Below, in pieces: positions 34,256 through 47,005 of a DNA stretch of 64,000 bases. How positions within the stretch are numbered: position 1 is the stretch's first letter; the number at the start of each line of letters is the position of its first letter. The notes beneath the pieces are model-generated. The model was not told the DNA's origin. It did no database searches and saw nothing but the letters and a program-made list of their open reading frames with translations. The translations under genes and the position numbers were made by a program. Origin of the DNA: Salvia splendens (lineage: Eukaryota; Streptophyta; Magnoliopsida; Lamiales; Lamiaceae); NCBI RefSeq assembly GCF_004379255.2, contig NC_056050.1:19523514-19587513 (forward strand), in the 5' to 3' direction.

Positions 34256-35331
34256 GAGTGAATTACATTTTTAGGTTTTATACTTTCAGCGACGAACATT
34301 TGCGATCCCTATACTTGCAAAATATCATTTGCGTTCCCCATACTATATTAATTGCTCATTTCAGGTGCTTTTTCACTCTTTGACCAAATTTTCGGACAAA
34401 AACACTCCCAAAAGTCTAAAGGGCATTTTTGTACACTCACTCTCCAAAAGTAGGTACTTATTTTGATATTTATGTTAATTTAGATACTTTAACTGTGATT
34501 TATATTTTATTCGAATAATTTTTATTTGGATTGGTTATAATATTAAAAATACGCATAGTTTAATCTTGGGTTTTAACTTAATAAAAATTAATTTATTATA
34601 AAGCACATATTCTATTTCCTCAAACTTAGATGAATCAATTAAAATAATAATTTATAAAAAAAAAGGGTTCACATTTTAAAAGTATTTAGAAATCTTTAAA
34701 ATATCGTGGCTTTTAATCACAAATAATTTAATATTTTAATATTTCAAAAGTATAGAGTGATAGCAATTAAAAATAACATTATATTGCTATTATTTCGTTT
34801 TTATTGCCAACTAGGTTGCTTCTTTCTGAAGCTCTCAAAAATCACATTTAATCTTTGTAAGTTTATACTCTCACAGATTCAGCCCTTCTCATTCATTTCA
34901 ACAATGACCATTTACTCTTCTGCAGAATTTCTATAAGGGCTAAACATAATTTGAAAAAATTTAGAAAACTTTTGAAGAAGAAAAACTTGAAAAAAAAATT
35001 GGTTAGGAGCTTAAGCCACACCCTTCCTTTTACTAGTTCTGCACATAACCAATCCAAACAAAAATTATTTCGAGTAAAACACAAATCATAGTTAAAGTAC
35101 CCAAGCTAACATAAATATCAAACTAAGGAGTACCTACTGTTAGAGAGTAAGTGTACAAAAATGCCCTTTAGGCTTTTGGGAGCATTTTTGTCCAAAAATG
35201 TGGTCAAAAAGTGAAAAAGCACCTGAAACGAGCAAGTGGTATAGTAAGGGGACCGCAAATGATATTTTGCAAGTATTGGGACCGCAAATGTTTGTCGCTG
35301 AAAGTATAGAGCCTAAAAATGTAATTCACTC
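34256..35331. mobile_element. Non-autonomous Mutator-like element (MULE) with ~285-bp terminal inverted repeats
   Basis: The left arm (34256 to about 34540) and right arm (about 35044 to 35331) are diverged inverted copies: both carry GAGTGAATTACATTTTTAGG at the end and GGACCGCAAATG/CATTTGCG-type blocks inside. A perfect 9-bp target duplication TTTTCATAA flanks it (34247-34255, 35332-35340), the hallmark size for Mutator. The ~500 bp between the arms contains no transposase. Confidence 0.92.
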
Positions 35332-35670
35332 TTTTCATAAAACAGATGAAAATGAAAAGAATGTCTATTTTATGGGACAAATGTAATATTATATTTTTGT
35401 GTATAAATGCATGTTATGTTGATAATTTAGTTGTATAAAGCTATATATAGTGCATTTAATGTGGTATTTTTGTTGAATTGAGAGATTTAAATTTAAAGGC
35501 CGAGAACTCGAATATGAGAAAGAGGTCTTAGGTATTAACCTATCTACTGCTTAATCAACTCACACACACATAGAAAGGGTCTATTTGATACTATTGTAGG
35601 AGGATAAACATTTTATTATACAAATAAAATAAATATTTAAAGTGGTAGGGTTGAAAAAAGAAAACAAGTA

Positions 35671-35891
35671 CTCCCTCTGTTCCATAGTAGTGGAGTCATT
35701 TTGCCATTTTGGTATGTTCCATAGTAGTGGAGTCATTTCCTTTTTTTAGTAAAAGTCAACACATTTCTTCTCACTTACTTTACTCTCTCTTACTTTATTT
35801 CATTTCTTACTTTATTCTTCTTTTACTTAACACAATTTTCTTAATCTCTCTGCCGGAAAGAAATGCTTCCACTACTATGGAACGGAGGGAG
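35671..35891. mobile_element. Stowaway-type MITE with internal end duplication
   Basis: Ends CTCCCTCTGTTCCATAGTAG and CTACTATGGAACGGAGGGAG, flanked by TA. GTTCCATAGTAGTGGAGTCA occurs twice near the left end (from about 35679 and 35716), so the left terminus was locally duplicated. Confidence 0.9.
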
Positions 35892-35927
35892 TAAACGGTT
35901 TAACAAGTTGGAAAATGTAGGATTTCG

Positions 35928-36970
35928 GATCCGAGTACAACGGGAAAGATGTGAAACTTATTCAACGCTTGTGTTAACCTATGTTGCACCACTAGGTTTA
36001 CTAGGAAAGTCATTAATTTAGATTAGGCCCTCTCTCGAGTGCACCAAAATCATAGATTAGCCTTTAATATTGGAGTCTCCTCTTACCATGTCGAAACTAA
36101 CTTCAAAATTTCTAAGACCTGAACCCTCTTACAAGGCATTCCTTCTCTCGAATGAAAATTAAATATGAGATATTGGTTAATTAATCACATCCAATCAAGT
36201 ATCTCTTGATTACAATGATTAGGCAAGAAAATCAATTGTTAGCTAGGCAGTTGAATTATAAAAGCTCAAGATAACCAATAGAATACTCATAAGAGGTAGG
36301 AAAATACAAAACATTGAATTAATTCACAAATCTTATTGTAATCTAATCTTCACCAAAATCCTAAGATAAGCTTGGCTACTTATAATAAATCCAATAACAA
36401 AGAGAAAATCTATAGTAATTGAAATAAACATGGCAAACTAATCCAAAGTACTCTCAAGAGTGTGAAAGGATGATGGAGAGCCTTCTTCTTCAATCTTATT
36501 GATGAATAGGACTTCTTGGCATGACAATTCCCTCCCCAAAGTCTGAGAAATGGTTTTAGGGTGTGTGGGTGAATAATCATAATCGATCCCTAAACTTCCT
36601 ATTTATATCCGAGTGAAAAATCCACAAAATAAGCCTCTGTACAGAATGCCAGATCGGGCATTCTCTTTGACTAGCGACCGTGTTCCAAACGCTCGGCCAG
36701 GCGTTTCTCTCTTAGACATGCGCCCGACTCGGGCATATCTACTGACTACTGACTCGCATCCTTCAGTCCGATCGAGCGTTTCCTTCTTGTAGCTTATGCC
36801 TGACTTGTGGAATCTCATTGGTTCATCTTCTTGAACTTCGTTTTACCCCTATTTTCACATGTTTTGGCTACACAATCTCGACAAACTCGTCAACTAACTT
36901 AAATAGTGAATAAATGGATGAAAACCTATGAAATGAGCTACAAACCACTTAAAAATCTACTTTAATAATT
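35928..36970 (-). mobile_element. Putative LTR remnant on the minus strand
   Basis: Read on the minus strand, a TATA-like GGATATAAATAGG (about 36597-36610) is followed by a leader-like stretch with no open frame. The layout and the GC-rich block upstream (36640-36780, with GCCCGA and GGGCAT motifs) resemble a Ty3/gypsy LTR. Neither a target duplication nor an internal region was seen; the limits are guesses. Confidence 0.35.
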
Positions 36971-37067
36971 GAATACGACATGCTAAACCACGAGTTTATC
37001 CACTAGCTATCAAGAAATGTAATAGTTTAAACAAAGCAAAACACATATAGAGGTTCTTATATTAATA

Positions 37068-37316
37068 CTCCATACGTCCTATTAGATGTGACACATTTCT
37101 TGTGGGCACGGGTTTTTAGGTAGTGGTGTTTAGTGGTTAAATGAAGAGATAATAAAAATAGGAGTGAGAAAAAAGTAAAGTAAAAAAGTAGAAGTAAGAA
37201 AAAAGTAAGAGAGAGATAGAATATTGTTTTTTTTTGCCATAAAATGAAATGTGACACTTATAGTGAGACATCCTAGCAAGGAACACGTCTCATTTGTAAT
37301 GGGACGGCCAAAAAAG
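37068..37316. mobile_element. Degenerate Stowaway-type MITE
   Basis: Left end CTCCATACGTCCTATTAGAT and right end ATTTGTAATGGGACGG are imperfect inverted copies. GTGACACATTT and AAATGTGACAC continue the pairing, and TA flanks both sides. More decayed than the other copies here. Confidence 0.7.
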
Positions 37317-37923
37317 TACATTTTATTTTATTAATTTTTTTTATAATTTTTTGGTTCATTAGGTCCTTATAATATAGCATTTTGTTTCATTAGTTTTTTT
37401 AAAAAAAAGTATTTGCTTAGGTTCTTTTATAATTTTTTATTTCATTAAATCCTTGTACTAATGCAGTTTGACTTAAGAGACTTTTATTTTTTATTTTGTT
37501 GGATCTTCATTTAACGAACTTCGAAGTTTAATTAACTTTTCTTTTGTTACTAAATTTATTTTTTTCTTTTTTCTCCTATTTATTCAGAAATTTATTCAGT
37601 TGTAATATCGACTTAAGGATCATTAGAAAAATAAAAATTAATTTATTGATATTTTCCATTACCAATTTATAAATTCATTATTTTTCTAATGATTATTGAA
37701 TCGATATTATGACTAAGTAATTTCAAAATAAATAAGAGGAAAAATAAAATTAAATAAATTTATTTAATATTAAAAAATTAATTAAATTCTGATTTTCGTC
37801 AAACAAAAAACTAACTAAAAATTCTCTTAAATAAAAATGCATTAATATAATGGCCTAGTGAAATAGTAAAAAATTCTAGAAAGATCTAATAAAACAACAT
37901 GTCTAATAAATCAAAAAATTATA

Positions 37924-38157
37924 CTCTCTTTGTCTCATGCTACTTGCACATTTCATTTTCACAATGTCCCAAACTATTTGCACTATTTATATTTTAAATA
38001 TAAATTATGGTATTTAATTAAGATATTCGAGTTAGTTAGTGTGTTCTTTATTAAGTATTGTCTTATTACACTTAAAATTCTAATTTAAATACTAATTACT
38101 CATGTTTAAATTTACTCTGTCAAAGTGAAAAGTGCGAGTAGCATGGGACGAAGGGAG
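37924..38157. mobile_element. Stowaway-type MITE, same family as the copy at 33429
   Basis: Ends CTCTCTTTGTCTCATGCTAC and GTAGCATGGGACGAAGGGAG, flanked by TA. Its length (234 bp) and inner ends match the 33429-33663 element, so the two are sister insertions about 4.3 kb apart. Confidence 0.85.
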
Positions 38158-38159
38158 TA

Positions 38160-40808
38160 GTAAAAATTTTAATGAAACAAAATGTATTAATATAAGAAAA
38201 TATTTTGCCTAAATTATTGTATTGAATTTGACATGTTATAGGAGGTAAGGGTTTTACCTAACTCTAAACCACGCACACGTGTGTATCTTATTGAATCATT
38301 TCTGTGATTGAAATTGCAGACCAAAGTGCAGAAAATAATTCATAGGTAGTGTGCAAATAGTCAACTCTCCATCTCTATGATTGAACCTGCAGTCAAAGCC
38401 TACCACATATTAGTGAAATTTTATACTATAGTTTATTGGTGTTGGTAGGGCAAGACCCCACAACACTCACTTTCGGCTATTCCTACGTCTATGGTACATA
38501 ATATCCTCAATCCTTTTAATTTTTTGCTCTTATTTTTTAGTGATAAGAAGATTAACAATTTTCTCATGTGACACGAGGATTGATATTATAATCTACTCGA
38601 GTCTCGGCTAGCCTTCAAATATGCAATACATGTAAGTCATTTTCGTATATTCCTATACACAAATTTGAACCACTAGGTTGATAACCAAATGCTGCATATT
38701 CCTCTAGAAAATTCGATCACTAAATTGAAACCAAATACAGTATGAAAAAAAATAAATAAATGGCTTAAGTTAAAATACTTTCAACTTTTAGGAATATTAG
38801 TAAAGAACTATGAATTCTATCACAAGTTGGGATGATGCCTGAGATGAATGAATTCTTGGATAAACTCAAATTGAAGTTTGAAATCTTCCAATTCAAGCAA
38901 AGAGATGAGGAATCAATGTATAAACTTATAAGGTTTGAAGATTTGTCTTAAAGTCTAAATTAAGGAGCCATGACAATGATAGAAGATCAAATTGCAAACA
39001 GTTGAGGATGGTCAAGTGAAAGACATCTCTCAGTAGGAGAAATTCATTTGCCATTGATGTTGATAATGATATCTTAGATAAGTTACGTGTCCATGTTGTG
39101 GAATTGTATCCAATGTGGAGTACTATATAAATGTTTTGAGAGAAGGTTTATGATTATATTTGTTATCGTCCAAGTATAACTTGAGTCATAATTGGATATT
39201 AGATTTATACCTGAATTAAGTCAATGATTCTTTTCTTTAATTATTCCAAACCCAGTTTTGTATCTGTTATTTTAGCAGGTTGATAGGTGGCCATAGCCGC
39301 TTGGAAAATATTCGTCTTACTTAAGCCGTTAATTCTTTGTGACTCGAATTTGTTGAACACTGGTACATAGCGCAAAGCTTTTAGAATTCTGGGCCGACTC
39401 AATCGAGGGTGTACTAAATTATACCTTGCGCGCGGCAACCTTATGCAGCACGCGTGCTTTGGTTGGCCAAGACGCCCGTGTACTCAGCATACGCGTTCGA
39501 GCATTTGGCCAAGTTTGTAGCAAAGTCCTGATGATTCCCACCCCCTCAACGTTGGTTGCGCTCGGCGGCTTGACTCCAACCCTACATGTTGTGGATGCTC
39601 TGATCAGCAAATAAAATATTACTATCTCCTAATTATTTTGGTATATTTACTTTAAATTTTGTTAATTTTATTAAAATTTTAAATGTTATATACTGTAATA
39701 ATTATCCTATCAGTAGGCGGGGGGCCAAAAACTACAACTTCTTGGGAATAATTTTATAGGCAGCACCTGTCAAAAATAAAAGGAATGTTATCATTTTTTC
39801 ATAGAAGTTGTTAGTGATGAATATTACTAGAAAAGTCCAATCCCCAAAATGAATGGTAAGTGAGCAAGAGTTGATTTCCACCGTGAGCTACTACAATTAT
39901 TGAATTAGATACGTATTATAGTAGTATCAAAAGCCTTAAAATATGCAAAAATAGTACAGATTCCTTGACTTTAAGACTCATAATAGGTTATACAGATTCC
40001 TATGACTATGTGAAGATCACATCTCAACAATTAATGGTACGTATTTGAGGCAATGTGCTTGATGCAAGCTCTAGGTTCTTATTGATTCTGCATCTCAATC
40101 TTAAAAAGTTTATGATATAAATAGTAGTACTACATTTTAAAGTCATACCCACGTTCATGGATTTACGTATTAAAAGCAAGACATTTTATGCTTATATACA
40201 ATGATATGACTTATTTATTCTGCTATCTAAATTCTCAACCATCACATGTACTATGGAGTATCATTTTCTTAAACGTTGTATATTTCATATTACTATAGTG
40301 TATCGTAGAACATAAAAGACTATGTGGTACATTAATTGGAAATAATTGTAAAGAAAAAGAAAATGAGATTCGAAATTTCAAATGTTTGTTTGTGATCACC
40401 ATTTATAGCAAGTTAAATGAATGCAAAATAAAAGTTGTGGTTGATCTAGAAATAAAAGAACTTCATTATATAAAGAAAAGAAATGTAGATTAAAATTTCA
40501 AATGTTTTTTGAGATAACCAAGTATAGCAAGTTGAATAAATGCACAGTACTTTATTTCGAGTTACCATACATAAATGTATAGTATATATTAGGTAGTAAT
40601 CTAAGGAGTCAGTGTTAAAATGCATCTAACCCTTTAATGTGTATAAAATAGTTGAAATTGAGAAAAGTGAAATAAAAGGGAAAATAATATAGAAAGCACG
40701 GAATGTACACGTGTCCACTTTGTAGGCGTTACATCTTTAAATTGCGAGATCCAGACCCAGTCTTAGTTACTATATATATAAGCAATTGGTTAACTTGAGT
40801 ATGTGTGG
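38160..40808. other. Intergenic DNA with one GC-rich patch
   Basis: No gene recognised. A GC-rich island at about 39380-39605 stands out. Its minus-strand edge GAGCATCCACAACATG resembles Harbinger-type ends seen again at 59244, but no second end was found. The rest is AT-rich. Confidence 0.5.
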
Positions 40809-40816
40809 AACATAAG

Positions 40817-42080
40817 TAGGGATGTCAATGTAACCCGAACCCGCGGGCCGGCCCGAATAACCCGATAAAAATACAGGGTTAGGGTTATAATTTCGCAGCC
40901 CGAATGTAAAATCGGGCCGTTCGGGTTGTCGGGTTAGGCGGGCTGACCCGTTCGGGTTAAGGGTCGGCCCGTCGGGTTGAAGGCTTCTGCACAGCGAGAA
41001 GTTTTTGTAACGGTCATAACTTTCTCTACAAAGCTCTGATTGAGGCGTGCAATATATCCACGCGAAGCTCTTTCGAAGACGAAGAGAATGATATGTATTA
41101 GAGGTTTATCAAACTTCAAAATCGCGAGAAACATTGACTCAAACAAGGCTGCTGCACATCCACATATTTTGTATACATTTTCTAATCAATTTTCTATCAT
41201 TTCTCAACAAACATGTAAACATACCAAAATATAGAAATATAATCAGAATCATCCAAGACAACCCTCTAAAACCATGCAAAATCCAAATACGCCAACCGAC
41301 TATATAAGATCACGAAAAAAATCACCATGTGGTTCATGGATTCATAAATACTCATATATAAAAGCTTTCTTTTAGTATATTTCCAATATAATAGTGCAAA
41401 GTGTTTTGACGCCACTTCGTCATTGAATTATGCGTACTTTGATGATTCTTAAAACAAAGATAAATTATTATTTGACTTATTTACAGCTGGAATAAATTAA
41501 ATTTGACCAATAATAATTCAAGAAAACTTAGAGTTACTCCAATTAGCTAGCATCTTGATAATTCACTCTTTAACAATTCAAAATATTTTTGTTACATTTA
41601 CGATGCACCTCTCACGTTATGAAAATTTTATTTAATTTTCTACGAATTGATTTATGTTTGAATTTTGAAACAAAGTGTTGATTTATGTTTTAAATACATA
41701 AACATAAACATACTATTGATAGATATTTTGTAAATAATTATGTAATGAATAAGTTATTTAAATTTAAATAACTTAATCTTTTTTAAAAATATTAAAGAAA
41801 ATTAAAAATATGTATTTCATTGTTGAATGATTAATTAAAAATATGTATATAAATAAAGAAAATTTAAAATAAGTATTATTTTTTGAAAATATTAAAAGAA
41901 ATAAAAATACGCATTGGCCCGAATAACCCGATGGGTTAACCCGAAACCCGAAGGGTTAGGGTTAGGGTCGAACTTCTATAACCCGAAAAAATCATAACCC
42001 GAATAGCCCGTACCCGAATGGCCCGACAACCCGAACGGGTTTGCCCGAACCCGAACGGGTTGGCCCGATTGACATCCCTA
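40817..42080. mobile_element. hAT-type non-autonomous element, copy 1 (1264 bp)
   Basis: Ends TAGGGATGTCAAT and ATTGACATCCCTA, flanked by a perfect 8-bp duplication AACATAAG (40809-40816, 42081-42088), the hAT size. Subterminal zones are packed with CCCGAA/TTCGGG and GGGTTA motifs in both directions, likely transposase-binding repeats. The AT-rich core has no transposase. Confidence 0.93.
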
Positions 42081-42125
42081 AACATAAGATAGAGAGGACG
42101 AAATTGGAAACTGTTTGGATTTGTA

Positions 42126-42815
42126 TAGGGATGTCAATCGGGCCGGCCCATCGGGTTTCGGGCCAACCCTACTCGGGTTGCGGGTCAATCGGATGCGGGC
42201 GAATCGGGTTGTGAATTCTTTCGGGTTGTAAAAGTTCAGCCATAACCCTAAAAGCTCGGGTTTCGGGCTAGCCCAGCGGGTTAATCAGGTTGCTACCGAT
42301 AAGATTAACATGTGATCAATCCAATAAATAATGATGAAAATTAGTTATATTCATAAAATGTAAAATATTTAATTATGATAAATTTGAGATATATGGTCAA
42401 ACTCAATCATAAACATGATCAAATACTAATATTTGAGATATTTCGTAAAATTATAATACATGTTTTAGAAATTTAAATGTTTTTTAAGTGAATTTGAAGT
42501 TTTTAATTTATTTATCAATTATTATATTAATAAAAATTCAATATAAAATTTGTATAATTAATATAAAATTGAAAGTTATTTTTTTAGTTATCTAAATTTT
42601 AAAATTAATCAATGAAGTGTCGAATTAGGAGTAAAAAATAGAATAATAGAAATTTTATCGGGTTTTCGGATCTAGCCCTAACGGGTCGCGGGTTAATCGG
42701 GTGCAGGCTAATTGGTTTTTAATTTTATCGGGCTAGAAATTTCCAGCCCTAACCCTATAAATTTGGAGGGCTATTCGAGCCAGCCCACGGGTTGCGGGCT
42801 ACATTGACATCCCTA
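42126..42815. mobile_element. hAT-type non-autonomous element, copy 2 (690 bp)
   Basis: Same TAGGGATGTCAAT ends as copy 1 and the same CGGGTT/AACCCG subterminal style, but its own perfect 8-bp duplication GATTTGTA (42118-42125, 42816-42823). It lies 45 bp from copy 1, so two related elements landed independently. Confidence 0.93.
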
Positions 42816-42823
42816 GATTTGTA

Positions 42824-43484
42824 TAATGAAAGCAAGATTTATCTATTTGAATCATGATTATAGGTCCGGTCCGGGCCGGGCTGGACCGGGCCTTTTTTGG
42901 CTCGATCCATCCAGCTCGTTACTAGATTACCAAATGCTATCTTTATGCCCATAAGTTATAACCATATACATAAGTGGGGTACCAAAACCACTTTCTTTTA
43001 CCACATGCATTCTCTAATCTGGCACACATAAAATTCATGCATATATACAAACCCAATTATTATTAATATTATGGAATATGTGACAGTGAATTAAACCAGC
43101 TCCCATTACCATTCCATGTTCGGCATTCCCATCTCTACCTTCCACTTCAATAAATCAACATCACTTTTTCTCTATTATATTCTCAAATTCATTTCACAAA
43201 TATCTTCAGAAACAGGAAAAAATTAAAAAGATAACCCTACAACAGTAACCCTAGAACCTTCCACATCTAAAAATGGGATTGGCCTAATCCCATCCATCCA
43301 TGATCTGTCTCAACCTGGTCTTGGAAGGCCATTTTGTTCCCATCATCTTGCTCTATATATACCTTTCCTAACATTACATTCCCAAACACAAATTCCATAC
43401 ATAACTCCTACACACCACTTTACCTCTCCTTTTCTTCTTTACCTAGCAATTATTGCAACAGAGACACCGAATCAGCAACGAGAA
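42824..43484 (+). promoter_or_regulatory. NPF transporter promoter and 5' leader
   Basis: TATATATA at about 43354-43361, after CTTGCTC, is a good TATA box, putting the start of transcription near 43385 and giving a leader of about 100 bases. A GGTCCGG/GGGCCGGG-rich patch near 42863-42895 remains from nearby repeats. Both hAT elements lie within 2.7 kb upstream. Confidence 0.6.
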
Positions 43485-46479
43485 ATGGTTAGTAGCTACG
43501 ATCAATAATAGTTTCCATTTCTTCTCTATGATGACTCGAAACCCCAACCAAATGGTTGCTATTAGTTATGATTTTGACGATCAATTTTGCTTGATATTGC
43601 AGGATGAGAAATTAAGCTTGACGGTTTCAGATGCGGTGGACTACAAGGGCTGCTCGGCTGAAAGGTCCAAAACTGGTGGCTGGATCCCGGCTGCACTTAT
43701 TCTAGGTTTGTTCATTTCTTTGATTATACACATGCATAAATATTTAGGTTGTTATTTATATAAATATATGTTACTACTATATATGTTTGGATTCTTAGGC
43801 ATATAAACAGATTGATACCCATGCACATACCAAAAAAACGTACTATGTGTCACCTGAAAATGAATATACTTGACATGATTCAGGAATAAATTAGAAGTAT
43901 TATAGTATTTCTTTGATTCTCTTTAGAGTGGAGTTAAAAGCATTATTTCCAGACAAATGGTTATAATATAGTTTCCAGGTCCACCGAACTGTCCATTGCA
44001 TATATCTCTTACACAGAAAACAAAAGTTAAAGAGAATTCCCTCATCTGTAGGACCATTAAAAGTTAAAAGAATATGGTCACAAAGTTCTCAAGCAGCTAT
44101 CTGAAATACTCTGGGACCGTTCTCTCTTTACACCGATATGAATTATTGCTATACTTATTTTACAAAAATAACTACTGCGGTTAAATTCTAAAAAATGAAT
44201 TAAGTAAAATTACTATATGACACCATGCAAAATTGTAAAAAAAATTGATCAAGTGAAATTGATTGTCCAGGGATCGAAATCGTTGAGAGGCTTTCGACGA
44301 TGGGAATAGCAGTGAACCTGGTGACCTACTTGGGGGGAGTGATGCATCTGCCGAGCTCTACCTCCGCCAACATCGTCACCGACTTCATGGGCACTTGTTT
44401 CCTCCTCTGCTTATTGGGTGGATTTCTCGCGGATTCTTTCCTCGGACGCTACAGAACCATCGGAATTTTCGCGGTCGTGCAGACACTGGTGAGCCTCGTA
44501 ATCATAGAAATTACTATCAAAGTTTTAACACATTTTAGTAAACAACAATTACCATATGCAATTTTATCCACCCAGGAAAATATGTAAAGGAATAATAGTC
44601 ATTTAAATAATTATATTTATATTTTTGTTTGGTAGTACATGAATAAAACAGTTGAGTCAAAATTGGAACATAATTTAGTACTATTTCATTTTCAAATAAC
44701 TAAAATTTGAACAAATTTCGTGATCTAAATATGACAATTAATGCAGGGAACTGGCATGTTGGCCATAGTGACCGAGCTTCCTCAGCTCCGGCCACCTCCT
44801 TGCAACCGGCACAGCGCGGAATGCAAGGAAGCCAACGGGCTACAGATGGCGGTGCTCTACCTTGCATTGTATCTGATAGCACTTGGCACCGGTGGCCTCA
44901 AGTCGAGCATCTCGGGTTTCGGAACAGACCAGTTCGACGAGAAAGACGAGAAGGAAAAGGCCCAGATGGCCTACTTCTTCAACAGATTCTTCTTCTTCAT
45001 CAGCATCGGCACTCTCACAGCCGTCACCGTCCTCGTCTACCTCCAAGACGAAGTCGGCCGGAGCTTGGCCTACGGGATCTGTTCCATCGCCATGCTCCTC
45101 GCCATTTTCGTATTCCTTTCCGGGACTAGGCGTTACAGGTACAAGAAGAGCTCCGGTAGCCCCATGGTCCAGATCTTCCAGGTCATCGCCGCCGCCATGA
45201 GTAAGCGCAAAATGAACCTTCCTTACGACGTCGGGATGCTCTATGAAGACACACCGGAAGCTTCTAGAATCCACCACACTGACCAATTCAGGTATATATT
45301 CATTACAACAAACTTTTCTTTACAAGGACACAATACTAGAAACGCAGTTACTTATGCTGATTTTTTTTTAAAAAATTACCAAAATTGAGGACGCATAGAA
45401 AAGCGCCCTTAAGTTGAGGGCACTATTGTCAATTAAGTACTAGCATCTTAATCTTTTTTTTTCTGTGACGCTTTGTGGTGTAGATTCTTGGACAAGGCGG
45501 CTATAGTAGCGGAAGGAGATCTAAACGGTTCGACATCAGGGCCGAATCCATGGAAGCTGTGCTCGGTGACGAAGGTGGAGGAAGTGAAGATGATGGGGAG
45601 ATTGTTACCGATATGGGCGACCACCATAATATTCTGGACGACGTATGCTCAGATGATCACGTTTTCGGTGGAGCAGGCGTCGACCATGGACCGCTCCATC
45701 GGCAATTTTCAGATTCCGGCCGGCTCACTCACGGTCTTCTTCGTCGCCGCCATTCTCATCACCTTGGCCGTCTACGACCGCCTCATCATGCCACTTTGGA
45801 AGAAATGGAGAGGCAAACCAGGTACCACTACTTAATTACATTTATTCGTAATTAATTTAATTTATTACTGTCAGAAATGTATCACTCACCCCATAAAAGG
45901 CCTTACATTCTCGCAAAATATTAACTAGTCCTATTTTGTCATTCAGGTTTCACTAGCCTGCAAAGAATCGCCATCGGGCTAGTGCTATCAACAATCGGAA
46001 TGGGGGTGGCCGCCGCGGCCGAGATGAAAAGGCTCTCGGTGGCAAAATCCTTCAGCCGCGCATCCACAGCTCTCCCCATCAGCGTCTTCCTCCTCATCCC
46101 GCAGTTCTTCCTAGTAGGCTCGGGCGAGGCGTTCATCTACACAGGCCAGCTCGATTTCTTCATCACCCAATCCCCCAAAGGCATGAAAACAATGAGCACA
46201 GGCCTCTTCCTAACCACCCTCTCCCTCGGCTTCTTCGTCAGCAGCTTCTTGGTGTCCGTCGTCAAGAAGGTCACGACCAGCAACGGCGGCCAGGGATGGC
46301 TGGCGGACAACATAAACTACGGGCGCCTGGACTGCTTCTACGGGCTCCTGGCCATTCTCGGGATGGTTAACCTTGTTATATATCTGATTTGCGCGGCGTG
46401 GTACAAGCCGGATAAGGTTAAGCCTTCGCCGCAAATGGAAGGGGTGAGGTTTGAGGCCAACGGTGAAGACAAGTGCTAG
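43485..46479 (+). CDS. NPF6.4: NRT1/PTR-family (NPF6.4/NRT1.3-like) transporter, 579 aa
   Basis: Proton-coupled transporter of the NPF (POT) family, expected in the plasma membrane; NPF6 members move nitrate. Exons: 43485-43487, 43603-43705, 44271-44488, 44747-45291, 45484-45821, 45947-46479, all GT-AG and in phase. Exon 1 is only the ATG. Twelve membrane helices are expected. The coupling motif ExxER is present as EIVER in helix 1, with ALGTGGLKSSISGFG and FFNRFFFFIS in the following helices and YTGQLDFFITQSPKGMK near the C-terminus. The loop position of the NRT1.1 phospho-threonine reads ADSFLGR, so Ser replaces Thr. Wording such as SVEQASTMDRSIG and AGSLTVFFVAAILIT points to the NPF6.4 branch rather than NPF6.3. 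The frame appears intact. GC content is much higher than the surroundings, as usual for NPF exons. Confidence 0.93.
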
Positions 46480-46916
46480 TGCAGTTAAAAGAAACATATG
46501 CATGTATCTGTTGTTTTTTTTCGTCTGCTTTTTTGGAATCCATGCATCACTGTAAAATCATTTGTGTGTTGAAATGAGAGCTTTGTTGCTTTATAAAATA
46601 TCCTTACACGAGCTCAATAGTTGTTGAATTTCGTTTTATTCTTTTTTTAGGATATTCCTATTTCACTAAAATTACTTTATTCAATGTAAACAAATTAATC
46701 ACTTTTCCATTCCAACCAAATATTTAAAAGATATATTTACTGAAACATCCCCATTTATCAGTCCCATTCCTATCAGTTTACATTTGTTCACTGCATGGAA
46801 CGTGGAAAATAAGTAATTGATGCATGAGGAAAAAAATAAAATGTGCGGTAAATTGTACAACTGAGTTCAGCTATTAAACAATAAGACTAACAAGCCAACA
46901 ATAAAAATGTAATTTG

Positions 46917-46990
46917 TGCGTGTTAGTAAAGTGGTTAATGCATGATGTTGAAGGTTTCAGGATCAAGTCCAGTGTGACAAAGCCTTTAAA
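46917..46990 (+). repeat. tRNA-derived SINE-like head
   Basis: TTAGTAAAGTGG fits a pol III A box and GGATCAAGTCC, some 35 bases on, approximates a B box. It abuts the target duplication of the following MULE. No cloverleaf or tail was confirmed, so this is a candidate only. Confidence 0.3.
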
Positions 46991-47005
46991 TTTCTATCTA
47001 TTTAT

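Noticed and set aside
43453..43806. Unspliced NPF N-terminus read straight through from 43453
   Set aside because: It begins at a TTG, not ATG, and runs into intron 2; the spliced model joins ATG to GATGAGAAA and fits the family N-terminus.
44840..45286. 148-residue minus-strand frame opposite the NPF exon 4
   Set aside because: Shadow of a GC-rich coding exon; the plus-strand frame has clear NPF motifs.
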